A stretch of 64,000 nt of DNA from Apis mellifera (GCF_003254395.2 NC_037642.1:13039236-13103235), one strand, 5' to 3'. Positions 51,617 through 64,000 are shown, numbered from the stretch's first letter. Translations and numbers: made by a program. The notes: generated by a model not told the origin, from the letters alone.

Positions 51617-54128
51617 TTACTTATTCTCAGTACCCGCTATCCTTATTAGGTTCAATTTCACGAAATCTAATTCTTCGATCGACAAATTGTTTGCCGATTC
51701 GTCGACGAATCTTTTATCGCAGATCAACTCTTCGTTCGATGGTATCACGTTCTCTATCAATTGTAAATATTTGTACAAAGGGCAAAGTACCTCGCAGCCG
51801 GGTAATTGAAGTTCTCTCGCTTCAGACGGGATACCCAAGTAGTAAACGATCTGCAAACGATATTAATCGGTAATTAAAAATATAAGAAGAAACAAGAATC
51901 GAAAAGGCTCGAAATAAATGAAATAATTCGTAAATATGATTAATTTGTTCCGAGTTTGATCCTCAAAATTATTCGAAAAGTTTTCAATATCATATCTCGA
52001 TATTCAAAAAACATCGTTAATTAACTTATTAATAATAAAAATTGAGACGATATATATTTTGCATATGGCGAAGGATCAATGTACGTAACAATGTCGTAAA
52101 TTGGCCGCTATCGAGGTTGTAGGTTAATTTATAAGATATGCCTTTAAAAATATTGTTTTCGTATAAAAATATAGATATTGGTTTTATTACGTACCTTTAC
52201 GTAGTGAGTGCCTTCGATATTGTGAAGCTCCATTATAATAGAACTGGAATATTCAGGAACGTGAGGATAATAAAGTTGAAGAGCGTGCAACACAGAGGCG
52301 ATATTACTTTCATGTCCACTGAACAAGTATATCTTTCGCTTTTTCTTTTGCGTACCCGATACCACGTCTAACATATGCTTGGTGAATATTCGAAGAAGCG
52401 GACCTAAAATGGCAACACGACGAAGTGACACGATATTTTATATTAGATTGAAGTTCTTTTCTAAAAAAAAAAAGAAAAAAAAAAAGAAACAGAAATATGA
52501 GAATGAAAGATTGATACTTGCAAAATCAAAGAATCCGTGGAACTGATACGGTAATAATGAAAATATAACATTAGTTGTGAAATTTGTATCACAGTAGTAA
52601 AAAAAAAAAAAAAAAAAAGAAGAAAAAACTAACAATTGAAGAAAAGAAGATTAAAATTTAATAAGGAAAAGGATTTAAAACGAATAAGAAGAAATATTAT
52701 TGTCGAATTACCTCCATAAAGTTTTTTCAACAAAGGAGTCGAATTGGTTATGTTGTACGTAAATACCGTCGCATCGAACAATTCTCCTCTCGGGAATATA
52801 TTATTTGTCCAAGATGGCAGAGTAAGACCGTACGATTGTTCAGCCACCAGTGTATGATATATGTAATAATAATCCCATGGCGTAGTGATATTTTTTCCGG
52901 TCCATTCTTCCAATTTTTTCTTCAATTTGTCATATTTCGAGAATTCATACTTTCCACGCGGTGATTCCAATACTCTATCAAGTTCGATGGTAAATCTGCG
53001 AAAACGAACGAGAGAATTAAAATAAAGGAAAATAAAATAATTAATTAAAATAAAGGAAGTTGAAGGGAAATTTTTCCAAAATATTTTTGTATTTTAACTT
53101 ACAACAAACAATCTTCTGGCAAAAAGATATTGTCCTCGTAGCGGCGCAAATATTTCGTGGCGATCGGTTGCCAGTTCAGATCTTCGTTCCATTGTTGCAA
53201 TTTATTTGGCGGATAGAGCGCCGCGAGTACGAGTTGCAGAGACATTTTCGTCCTATCGTAGAACGAGCTGAGAGCCGAGACGGATTCTTCCGTGTAAATG
53301 TCTCCCAAAAAGTCACCATATCTCTCTCTCAAGAATTGCCCCAATTGATATTCTCGCATTTTACCTGACTAAAATAACAGAGTTAGTACATTAATCCAAT
53401 TGAAAAAGTAAGTTAAAAATCTCAAATAAAGTTTCTTCAAATAATTATTAATAACATTTATTCCTAGCTAATATAATTGATCCGCTATTCGTATAAGCTC
53501 GGCTATTTGTCACAATTATTTTCGACTATTATTATTACGTTTTGAACATATTATAAATTATTGAAGTAATTTATCGAACTATTATTCGTAACCTCAACTA
53601 TTGAATTTTCATATTTAGACGAAAATTATATTAAAAAAAACGGATAAATCGAATTTAATCGAAGAAATACGTGAAAATTAAATATCGAAAAATATATTTT
53701 ACATGGATAAGCCTAAGATGAAGAGAGGAACAAAGTACTTACGTTAGTCAATTCGCCACGCTCCAGTGGATAAAAATCATAATACAAATAAGGATCTTTC
53801 GGATACATTTCGTTTTTCTCATCGGGTATCCTATCGCCGTGCCGGAATATCTGTGCAATTGTACGAATCGCATATAGAATTGAATTACACCTTTCACTTT
53901 TTTTTTCAATTTCAAAACAAGTTCTATTATTTATTTTTCTCTAAATTTTAAATAGTTCGATTCGAACGAATATCTTATTCGATCGAAAAAATTTTAAATA
54001 TAAATTCTTTATTGATTACTCACCACATTTATTTGTTTAAGTTCCGCTTGGACGCCAACCACCATCGCCAAAATCGCGATTACACTCATCGATGAGAATT
54101 TTTTAAGATCGATAAGCGAAGTCATCAT
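51617..54128 (-). CDS. Venom acid phosphatase-like, canonical RHGxRxP paralog
   Basis: Histidine acid phosphatase paralog of the Acph-1-like gene. Six exons: 54024-54128, 53743-53850, 53103-53368, 52712-52995, 52195-52403, 51617-51850. Phases agree and give 401 residues. A hydrophobic signal segment (SVIAILAMVVGVQA) precedes RHGDRIP, the canonical catalytic motif. The distal motif is FSGHESN, with HE where most members have HD; some histidine phosphatases use Glu as the proton donor, so activity is possible. The intron that splits FAQ|K in the first paralog is absent here (AEQSYG is continuous). The protein has Cys pairs near the C-terminus (CEVLCP), as in secreted members. A candidate UTR acceptor (ATTTCAG) lies 14 bases before the ATG. 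There is no membrane tail. Confidence 0.88.
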
Positions 54129-55765
54129 TGTTCCCGTTCAACCTGAAATTCAAAAGAGGAAAATGAAATTTATTAAATTTATTCCACCTGTCAAAAGATT
54201 ATTTTTCTCGAAGCTCGAGCAAGATAGAAAAAAAAAAAAAAAAAAAAAACACGAATATCCTTTAAATCTTTCATCCGTTTATCACGATTTTAAATTAAAT
54301 CGATAATCATCTTTTATGCCAATTTTATAGATTCTATCGTCACGTTTGTTGATTAAAAAAAAAAAAAAAAAAAGAAAAAAGACAAGCTTAATAAATTAAA
54401 TGGTAAATACCTGCACGTGTAAAGTATTAATTGATACGTGAAGAATGAAATATAACTTTGTGCCAACACTTACTTACGTATAAATGTTAATTTTCAAATG
54501 TACACTATTATACGCTTTGAGGAAATATAAGATAACGATTGAATTAAACGAAGGAAAAAGAAAGAAACTAGTATGTGCTTTATATGTAAAAGCTATAACG
54601 AGAGTGAGAAAAATTTCCATAAAATGTTTTCCGCATCGGGAATTTACCGTTAGGTACGTAGGGGTAATAAAGTAAACGACCCATTTAACCAATATTTAGT
54701 GACAACTTGAAATTTCCTAAATTCCCTTTTCAAGGAATATTTTTATTTCTCTCTCCCCACCACGATTATTATTTCTCTACGTTTTTACCAATTTCTCTTT
54801 CCTTTCCAAACGAAATATTGAAACAGAGATATAGGATTTTTAATTTTTATAATATTTAATATTCGAAATTTCTCGTTCGACGAAGAATTTAATTACGGAA
54901 AAATTATAAATGCACTGGTAACTTTTTTTGACACCAATGAAATCCCGATTTAACCACTGATCCTCGTCACTTGTGAATAAATTGCACTGTGCCTCTCCGT
55001 AAATATTTCGAAAGGATATCGATAGGCAAAGATTGGATTAAAAATTTAAATGGTCGAAGATCTGGGAAAAGGCGTGATAAACCGATTCCTGTCTTTTATC
55101 TCGGCGATGATTGTTTTATCATTGTGATAAAAAAAAAAAAAAATGGGAAAAATTTTTCTATTTTTCTATTATCGTTATAGCGATTTTTAATTTACATACA
55201 ATTTTTATCTAATCGTTTCCACTTGCACTGGGGAGGAACGAAAAAATAAAGAAAGAAAGAAAAAAAGAAAAAAAGAAAAGAAAAAAAAAAAAGAAATCGT
55301 CGAACGGAAAGAACTGAACGCGGGGATAAGATTCTTCCGTTGTATTTATACCACTTGTAATTGCTATTGTCTCCCGCAATTTTTTTCTTACAGTTGAAAT
55401 AGAACTTACGTTTGCACTGTTTAAATGGATACCTATCGTAATGGCTCGTGGTGACAAGCAATTAATAATAGTGAAGTATCGATTGTGAGACAAGCCGGTG
55501 AAATACTGGCCATGTTCCCTATGTGCAAATGATTTTAAAGGAGAGTAACACACGTCAAACGGACATATCTTTCTCCGGAATGGTTTCTCAATCGTTGATT
55601 TCGGTTCGCCGTTCGAATCGGTGGATAAGTAATGTATGCACGAAATGGAAGTCCCCGTTTCCTTGATCTATCGTCGTGCGCGTAACATAATTGCCCCCAA
55701 AACCGATAAGAAAAACCGTATTGGGCTTCTTTCTCGAAATTGTATATTCGCGATATATACGAACG

Positions 55766-55787
55766 TGTGTGTGTGTGTGTGTGTGTA
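55766..55787. repeat. (GT)n microsatellite
   Basis: About ten GT units in the intergenic region. Confidence 0.9.
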
Positions 55788-58700
55788 TACGAACGACGAC
55801 CTTGCAAGCTGTGTCATTAAAAAATATACATCATGGGAATTATCAAGATCGCTACGTGTACGAATATATAACGTATCGCGACGAAAATTTCCTGCTCGAT
55901 TATCCATTTCTTATATCGCTTCCTTGTTTCTTCCCCTTTTTTGTTAATTGTCGTAATTGCACGTAATGCATGCATATTTTTTTCCCCTAATTATTCGATA
56001 TTTGAACGGGACCAATTTAACCAAGCTACACAGTTGTAAGGAAAAAAAGAAAAATGGAAAGAATTATTCTTATTGTTCTTCGTACAATAATACCCGATTT
56101 TTCTTCTCCACGCGCAGCCTCTACTGCGCAGTCTCAGATGCGAGGTAGAGGGGAGGGGTAGGTAGGCTAACGGGAACGGTTTATTAAGTAATTGTCCGCT
56201 ATTTTCGGACGTCTATTTTTGGAACGTTTCTAAAAATAATTCTTTTTATCGGCTGTTCGAAATCGATCAAAACTCTCGGGCTCGTGAAAAACGTATAAAG
56301 AAAATTTCAACAAATTGAATAGTAGTTTTTATTAGTTCGAGTTAACGAACAGTGGGTGAATAATGGATAATAATACACTTATCGGCAACTATTGTATTCG
56401 TGACGCGTTTTCTGCGTTATAAATAACGCTAGGGGTCGTTAAAAATCTCTCGAATCGAAAAGGTGTAAAAATTTTAAGATGCATCGAACCCGAATGACTC
56501 GTAAATATTCGTCTCGTGTTTATTCGGATCGTTTCTCTTTTTCTCTTCTTCTGAAATTTACTTACTTATCCAATCGTATACACATACAGACGCGCATACA
56601 CGGATTCATGCATTTCTCACGATCTCGTAACACGGCGAGACTCGTACAATTATTCAGCAATTTTAATTAATGTGCTTTTTCACGATAAACAGTGATACTA
56701 ATGACACGACAGATAAAATTCCTAGAATCACGTCACGTGATTTCCATCGAATTCGTAATTCCTCTCCTAGTTTAATTCCCTTTAATCGGACGGATTCGCT
56801 TAATTAAACTTAACGTATTTACGATATTTATCATATTTAGCTTGAAGAAGCTGAAGAAAAACTCGTATTGCATAATACAACGTACATCACGCGATTTATT
56901 AATTCATGAATCGAGATTAAAATAGATTGTGCGTACAATTTTAATCTAAAATTAAAATTCGAACGAATCCAAATTTCTTTTTCTTTAATCGCGCGTTATC
57001 AATTAATTCCCGTTTCATTGTTTTTTTTGATGGGTACCGTTATTTGTTTTCACTCGATCAAATGTAAATACGCACTCTTTCATTATCGCTTGATTCCAAA
57101 AATAACTACATCGCGTAAAAAAGAAAAATCGATAAGGTATTTATATATCCACGTTTCGAAAATTCAGAGTTGATGTATTTTTTTATTTGAAAAAAAAAAA
57201 AAAAATATCGTAATTTTTGATGGACGATGATAATTTGAAAAAAAAAACAATTTCTATTTATTTATTTATTAACATTTCCAAAGTTAAAGAAAGAATATCT
57301 GCAAAGTCCTAAAAAATATAAATTTTCCGATTTTTCCGATAAAAAAAAAATTTCAAAACTCGTCATTGCGAACAATAAAACCGAAGTGATATGTAAAAAA
57401 AGAAAAAAAAATAAATTTTCAAAATTTTCTGCACGTGGATTTTGTAACAACGTTATAATGCATATACGTGCAGCATACACGAAAAAAATTCTAACGCGAT
57501 TACGCTCGACTCCTACTAATTAGATCTTGTCTTGGTATTTTTACATTAAAGCAATAAAAATATTCGAGCAATTTTCATCCAATCCGATTAGAAAAATATC
57601 TAAGAGACGTAAGAAAAAAACCTGTGCAAAAACTTCGTGAAAAAAAACGATAATCAAGAATTTAGATTTACGGAAAAATCGGACGGATCGAACGAAACTT
57701 ACATAAACTATACGAATACGAATGCGGTGTGACTGACATTTGACGTACGATGAGAAAGAGAGAGAGAGAGAGAGAAGAAAAAAAAATCATTAATTTCCTT
57801 ACGAGAGCAAAGATAAATCGTCGCCTTCCCGTCGATTTCCTTCGCTAACCAATTACGACTACCGTCTACGGAATTACAGTATTATTGCGAAACTGTAATT
57901 TGAACGTTACTCGAAAGAAAATACGATGAATAGAGAGAAGAAAAAAAAAAAAAAACGTGGCACTGTTGTTGTATCGTGAAAATAAAATACATTCAGTTTC
58001 CCTCTAAATTGTTAACACAAAGAACGTAATAATAAACATAAGTTTTATATATATATTACATATATCTAGAAATAGCTGGAAGAGCTTCAAAATAATCGAT
58101 ATATTTGTGTATGATCAACTGTAGGTGAAAGATATTTTCTCTTCCTCTCGGTGGGTAAAAAAGTATTTACCGAGAAGTAAGACAGAAGTAATTTTGGGTG
58201 AGAATACGAATAAGCGTGAATTGGATCGAAAGCATGGAAAGATATACCGATATAAATATAATCCAACTTATGGACGTATATATATCGTAAATATATCGTA
58301 TCGTATAGAAAAGAGAAACGAATCTTACCTCTTGCTCTTCGAAATGTATAAATTTGTCACCGAACTTGTGATTAAATAATAACACGGACGATATATATAT
58401 ACATATATCGAAATTTATATTACGCTCCGGCGTCGGCCAAACGTTACATTTCTCCCTCGAAATATGAAAAAGTGAAACTCTAAGCGCTTACGTCCGAATT
58501 TAAGTGTCTCAGTCTTGTTGATAGCTTATTGTATACTTAATGTTATACGCGGATTCAACTGTTCATATCTCAACAATTATTCGACTAGTGGCTCACGATA
58601 CAATCGTTAAATTCGTGGTATAAATCTGATATAAATCTCAGTATAATAATCTTAAATTGAAAAAGGAATTATTTTGGCTGTTCCAACAATAAGTACGCAT

Positions 58701-59769
58701 CATTTGGATGGAAGAAAAAGAAATAATATACATATCCGTGCGCGTGTATATACGATAGATAAAAACTGTACAGTGTGTGCAGTACGGTATAATATGTATT
58801 ATCACGTGGTGACCGAAGTGAAGCGATGAATTTCTCATTTGACGTAAATTCTCGATAAAGATAATTAAAATGATGTATCCCCCCCCCCCCGTCTCGATTT
58901 TAACGGGTGTATATATATATATGTGTATATGTATATATATATATATTAAATAATGTTAATATATACCCGTTATTGCCGCGAAATGTTTCGATGCATGTTG
59001 GGTACGTGGTCGCGTGTTTTATCACGTGAACACCATCCATGAAACCTGAAATTTGTCGATGATAAGGTTTCACGATTTATGATATCACCGTTTATGTCCT
59101 GACTGATACAAAACGAGTTTATAGAAACCGGGTTAATGATACGGAAAAATGATCAGAGCAAAATAATTACCTTTTTTTTTTTTCTTTTTTCTCTCTTCGT
59201 TCCATAAATTTTTTTCAATTATTCTCGCGTAGATTTATTTAAAAATCCGGAAACGAGAATAAGAATAAGAGTAACGAGTTAATTTTATTCGTTAATATAA
59301 ATTGAGAAATTTTTTAATTATTTATTTAAAAATCTAGAATAAAATTAATGATTGGTGAACGAATACATGAAAATAAACGACGAATTAATTTTATTTGTAT
59401 CAATTGGTGGAAAAGTTTTTTCGAGAAAAATTGGATTTAAAAATGTTGTTCACTTTTTGAATAAAATGGGATGGTTATTAGCAAAAAATTTTGAAAGTAA
59501 TTATAATCAAAAGATTATTTTTAAACATCGCAAAGAATGATAAATATATATATATAAAATATTACATAAAGAATCTCTAATTGTATGCTAATTAACGAAT
59601 AAATAAATACAACGAAGATAAAAGTACAAAATCACAAACACGAATATAATTAAAACAATCTAATATCTTATTGACAAGAAGAATAAAAGTTTAATCGTAC
59701 GTGATTGACTTAAATTAATTAAATAAAGAAAGGAAAATAGTAAAATATCATAAAAGCAATTAAAAGCAA

Positions 59770-60410
59770 TTAGAAACGTTCTTATCGTGAATTCTAACCT
59801 CTTTCTTAAGATAATCAGATTCTACAATTCGAAATATCATAAATACCAAGTACTTGAAAGAAAGCAATTAAAATAATTAAAAAAAAACGTTCTTATCGTA
59901 AATTCTAACCTCTCTTTCAAGATCGGATTCGTATATTAAAAAAAAAAAATGGCGGAATATAAATTCGAAAGGTACACGAGAAAAAAAAAGCGATTGAAAA
60001 CAGCTTTAAAAAGTCCTTATTAAATTTGAATTTTATCTTAAAATCGTTAGATTCGTATATTAACAAAATAAAAAAAAAAAAAAATTGGCGAAATATCATA
60101 AAAACGATTAAAACAACTAAAACGTTTTTACTGTAAATTCCAATCCCTTCCTTAAAATCACTAGATAATCGTATATGTACAATTCATATATTAAGAAAAA
60201 AAAAGAAAAAAAAAAGTATCAAAAAAAGAATTAAAATAGTTAAAACGTTCTTAAATTCCAATCTCTCTCTTAAGAGATCGTCAGATCTTTATATATACAA
60301 ATATAATAACATAAATATATTAATGAAATAAAAAAAAAAAAAGAAGCAATTAAAAACGTACTTACCGTCTTATTTCAATCTCTCCCTTAAGATCATGAGA
60401 CTCGTATATG
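59770..60410. repeat. Degenerate tandem array, about 112-126 bp units, six copies
   Basis: The block CGTTCTTATCGTAAATTC followed by an AAYCTCTCYYTTAAGATC-type segment, TCGTATAT and an A-run recurs near 59777, 59889, 60007, 60121, 60247 and 60357. Copies differ by many substitutions. The array ends about 0.8 kb upstream of the third acid phosphatase gene. Confidence 0.85.
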
Positions 60411-61199
60411 TATATACACAATTATAATGTATCTGGTTACACGGTTACGGATACGAAAGAAGCGAGGAAAAAAAGGAAAAAAAAAATAAAATGATAGAAA
60501 GAAACGGTTACATGTTTTGATCGCGAAGCTTTACTGGGAGCGAATTGATTGCCAGATATACAAAAACTCGACAACAGATCATCGCCCGTGATAAGTTTGA
60601 CGATTTCACGCGAAGGTTACCGATTAAATTTATACGCGTTGATGCTCAGAGACAAGTACACTTTTATCTGATCGCTATCGTCACACCGAGAAGTAGATGC
60701 GGTTATCACGAAAAGTAGAGATCGAGTATCAGCGTCATCGTTGCATTGTGAATAAGAGGAAGAAGAAGAAGAAGAAAAAATATTGCGCGGAGAATTGAAA
60801 AAAAAAAAAAAAAAAGAAAAAACACTTTGGTCGGTGAATAATCTGGAGAAGACCGTTGTCCATTGGTCCAGTAATTGTGCGACTTGTATATACGAAGGCA
60901 AACTAATGTATGTTGTATCGTTGACGAGATTTTGTAATTAATAAATAAGATTAAAAGTAAGTGAAAATATTTAAGAACATAAATTTTTTTTTTTTTTTTC
61001 GTTACGAGAAATTATTCGTTACGTTTGTTCCAGGAAACGATCTTTCAGAAAATTTTTATTCGTATCTTTTCGATTCGTTTCATTTCGTCGATAAATAAAT
61101 AATAGATTTTATTCGTATCTCTTTTTTTCATCTTTTGTTTGTTTCTGTTTTAGGAATTTCTAGAATTTCTAGAATCGCGAAATAAAAATTGGACAGAAA

Positions 61200-61867
61200 A
61201 TGATTTTGCCTCTGTTGTATACCGTGATGTATATCTCGATCAGTTTTGTTGAATGCATTCCGGAATTGGAATTAGTACAGATTGTAAGAAACGATGCGTT
61301 TCTATTGAGAAACAATAAAGAATATCATGCAACATATTTAATATTATCCGTCTCGAAATTCGTTTCAGGTATTCGCTCATAAAACGTATGCTCCAATTTC
61401 GGAATTGATAAAGAGCAACGAGACGAGTTTACCGCATAATTTAACTTATGAATACTTTAACACGGCTCCGATTACCATGCCCAAAGTAAGTTCAATCTCT
61501 TTACGAAGATACGTGATGAATTTAAAATATATATATACGAACGAGTGAAACTTTCGATTCATTTTGCTCAATAGATCGGTATGCTTAACATGTACAATCT
61601 AGGAGTTCATTTACGAACGATATACGACGAATTTCTCGGCGAGATTTACATGCAAGAAACGACGAAAATGCAAACGGCCGAGTATCCGTTGTCCATATTA
61701 GCTGGCCAATTAGTGAATGCGGGTCTCTGGCCTCCGGCGAAACAGCAAAGATGGAACGCTGATATAAATTGGCAACCGATACCTATAGGTAGTCGTATAC
61801 GAGAAAATATGTGTGTGCGCATGCGTGCTTGCGTGTGAGTGAGAGAGGAAGGGAGGAAGAAAGGGAC

Positions 61868-61921
<54 letters not shown>

Positions 61922-63092
61922 GAAAGATTATTCAAACGTATTAATATATTTTATAATAGATTATATAGCAGCGCACGAAGATACATTGCTACTCGGGATA
62001 CAGTGTCCAAATTTTATTCTCGAGATGGAGAAAGTGTTAAATACGTCGCATGCGCGAGAAAGAATATCGCAGCATTTACCTTTGTTCGATTATATATCGA
62101 ACTACACAGGGATGAATATTCGACGACCATCAGAAGTGGCTTTGCTCTATTCCGTTCTCGAAACGAAGGTAAGGAATATTAAATTGTTATGATTTAGTTG
62201 AAAAATAGATGGATGGATATTTTAGAATTGAAAATATCTTAAGATTATCATATATAATGATTTTCTTTTTATTCTTATTCGAATAAAAAGTGCAGTATTA
62301 TTGCAGGCCGATTTAAATCAACCGCTTCCATATTGGGCACGAGATATCTTTCCCAATGGGGGAATGTATAACGTGTCGTTGCTCGAATACGATCTCCTTT
62401 GGGAAACTCCTTTACAGAAGAAATTAAATGGCGGGGCAATCGTAAGAGAGATTTTAGTGAATTTGTTGATGTACATCAAGGGAGACATACCGAGGAAACG
62501 AAAGCTCATGATGTTCAGCGGAAACGAAAGAAATGTCGTGAGCGTTTTGAAAAGTTTAAATTTGTGGTCGCCGCATATTCCAAACGAGGCAGCATCCGTG
62601 ATTTTTGAACTTTATTTTGACAATGAAACGGAAAGTCATGGTGTGAAGGTGTGTGTTAAAATTAATCAAAACATCACTTTTTTTACGTAAATATCTCTTT
62701 TGATAATAATTGTATTGAAATACGAAATGATAATGAAATGGAATTGGAAGGAAATAAATATTCATCGTACGAATTAAAATATTCTAAAAGAATAATAATG
62801 AAAAACATATCTGTTATCGTTTCAGATTAACTATTACACAGGAGTAGATGGTATCACTATTCCTTTGAAAATACCAAATTGCACCGAAATATGCCCAATT
62901 AGGACATTTTTATATTCATTAATAGATATTTTACCCGAGAACACCCAACGATTGTGTCATTGTGGAAAGATTGATCTTTCTGATCAAAGTGTAATATCCA
63001 ATGATATCATTTATAGTAGTAGATCTGTTTCCCATAGGTTACAAAGTATTATGCATCTATCTATTTTGTTAGTAATTACATTATTCGTATAA
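61200..63092 (+). CDS. Acid phosphatase-like protein lacking catalytic motifs (probable pseudoenzyme)
   Basis: Third histidine acid phosphatase paralog. Six exons: 61200-61283, 61369-61485, 61575-61788, 61960-62168, 62307-62648, 62826-63092. Phases agree and give 410 residues. A signal peptide (ILPLLYTVMYISISFVEC) is present, followed by ELELVQI as in the paralogs. The catalytic RHGxRxP position reads AHKTYAP, so both Arg and the Gly are gone while the His remains. The distal HD position reads FSGNERN. Other fold-level sequence is well kept (RWNADINWQPIP, LPYWARDIFPNG), and no stop or frameshift is seen, so this is not a simple pseudogene. The last 13 residues are hydrophobic (SILLVITLFV at the end) after a polar Ser-rich stretch, which suits a GPI-anchor signal or membrane tail. 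The intron at LNG is lost relative to the other two. Function unknown. Confidence 0.88.
61872..61914. repeat. (GA)n microsatellite in intron 3 of the third acid phosphatase gene
   Basis: About 21 GA units between exons 3 and 4; open frames of alternating Arg-Glu across it are artefacts. Confidence 0.95.
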
Positions 63093-63579
63093 TAATAAAT
63101 TTGTATAAATCTGAATCTCATTGCAAATGTTCGAATAATTCACACACGTGTGAGAAAATTAAAAAAAAAAGAAAAAAAAAATACAAGAAAATAACAATTT
63201 GCATTTATATTAAAAATATGTTTATATTTTTTACATCATTCTCTTTCTATCTCTCTCTCAAGTTAAATAATTTTTAATGATTGAAATCTCAATATTTTTA
63301 ATAACAATTTATTTGATTATATATTTAAAATTATATATGTATAAAATATAAATTATTTGTTGATTATTATTTAATCTAATAAATTACTTGTTGTTTATTA
63401 AAATTATAATTTCAATTAAAAATTTCAATAAAAATTAAATAAAAGAAAACAATTACAATGTCCTTTTATTTAAAATTTATTCATCATATATAAAAAGTGA
63501 TAAAAAGTATATGAAATAATATATAACCTATATACACTGCATATTAACCTATATTAAAATTACACTTGAAATTATTTAA
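63093..63579. other. Tail-to-tail intergenic DNA
   Basis: AT-rich 3' flanks of the third acid phosphatase gene and of the right-edge gene; nothing else seen. Confidence 0.6.
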
Positions 63580-64000
63580 TCATATAGTTAATAAATTAAC
63601 TAATTTTCGTGATTTTTTAGCAAATTGAACAAAATTTTCTGTAGCAATTACTGTAAAGTCATCCAAAATCATTAACCATCTTCTTTCTCTTGTTTGCTTA
63701 CTATCTTCCATTATCGTGCTTTCGAAATTCAATTGTTTTTTCCATGAATCGATTACAGATGGTATTGTTTCTTCGTCAGATTGATCTCTTTCTTCGTTTC
63801 TAAACACTGATCGATATTTCTGTAAACAACTAGTTAATATATAAAATATAATATGCAATTGACTTATTATATTATGTACATCAGCTTTTTTGTTATTTAC
63901 TAGAGAAATTAAAATGTTTTCGTAGATTTTCAGTTTCGTGGTCAGATGATTTATTATTTCGATACAAATTCTCATAGAAGTGCATAAATATAAAATAATG
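63580..64000 (-). CDS. Unknown protein, C-terminal part (runs off right edge)
   Basis: An open frame runs from the window edge to a TGA at 63580-63582. It reads as real protein: an amphipathic helix-like part (INHLTTKLKIYENILISLV), an acidic stretch (NEERDQSDEETIPSVIDSWK) and a C-terminus RRWLMILDDFTVIATENFVQ followed by FAKKSRKLVNLLTI. A CAG at about 63822 (GTTTACAG before AAATATCG) could be a splice acceptor, in which case only the part below 63821 is exon. I do not recognise the family. Helical, possibly a scaffold or complex subunit; no function is claimed. Confidence 0.55.
   Translation of the reverse strand, partial: IILYLCTSMRICIEIINHLTTKLKIYENILISLVNNKKADVHNIISQLHIIFYILTSCLQKYRSVFRNEERDQSDEETIPSVIDSWKKQLNFESTIMEDSKQTRERRWLMILDDFTVIATENFVQFAKKSRKLVNLLTI

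Larger units (their letters stand above)
54129..61199. other. Divergent intergenic region between acid phosphatase paralogs 2 and 3
   Basis: About 7 kb without a supported gene. It holds poly-A runs, a (GT)n run near 55766-55787, a C10 run near 58880, TATATA stretches and the degenerate tandem array at 59770-60410. GC-richer parts (55500-56200, 58420-59100) could be regulatory. Confidence 0.5.

Overview
The window is insect nuclear DNA and looks like a honey bee (Apis) genome. It is AT-rich with GC-richer, CpG-rich islands. Genes are split by short introns, and there are many dinucleotide microsatellites and few transposons. A run of histidine acid phosphatase genes includes one that resembles the bee venom acid phosphatase Acph-1. 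I cannot tell the Apis species from sequence alone. Exon junctions below were placed by eye from GT/AG sites, and reading-frame phase was checked across each gene.

Left third (1-20400): the 5' part of one glypican gene on the minus strand, probably dally. Coding exon 1 is at 19145-19379 and exon 2 at 12675-12815. The later exons lie off the left edge, so 1-12674 is intron. This intronic DNA is full of tandem repeats: (CT)n of about 200 bp, a 112-bp minisatellite, a roughly 190-240 bp tandem array carrying antisense splice-site-like motifs, a G-rich purine tract, and a near-perfect 31-bp hairpin.

Middle (20400-44440): compact housekeeping genes. MCM7 (minus) is a replicative helicase subunit, bystin (plus) a 40S ribosome assembly factor, RNASEH2B (minus) an RNase H2 subunit, annexin B9 (plus) a calcium-dependent membrane binder, and ICE2/NARG2 (minus) a subunit of the little elongation complex for snRNA transcription. 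MCM7 and bystin are divergent and separated by a large inverted duplication with arms of about 1.92 kb around a spacer of about 0.86 kb. A decayed mariner element lies between bystin and RNASEH2B. RNASEH2B and annexin B9 are head to head.

Right third (44440-64000): three acid phosphatase paralogs. One is Acph-1-like (45662-47317, minus), one has a canonical RHGxRxP motif (51617-54128, minus), and one on the plus strand (61200-63092) has lost both catalytic motifs and gained a hydrophobic C-terminal tail. The end of an unrecognised minus-strand gene touches the right edge.

Most interesting signals: the stepwise catalytic loss in the phosphatase cluster, the inverted duplication with mirrored candidate exons, the intronic hairpin, and the repeated antisense pseudo-exons at 13.0-13.5 kb.
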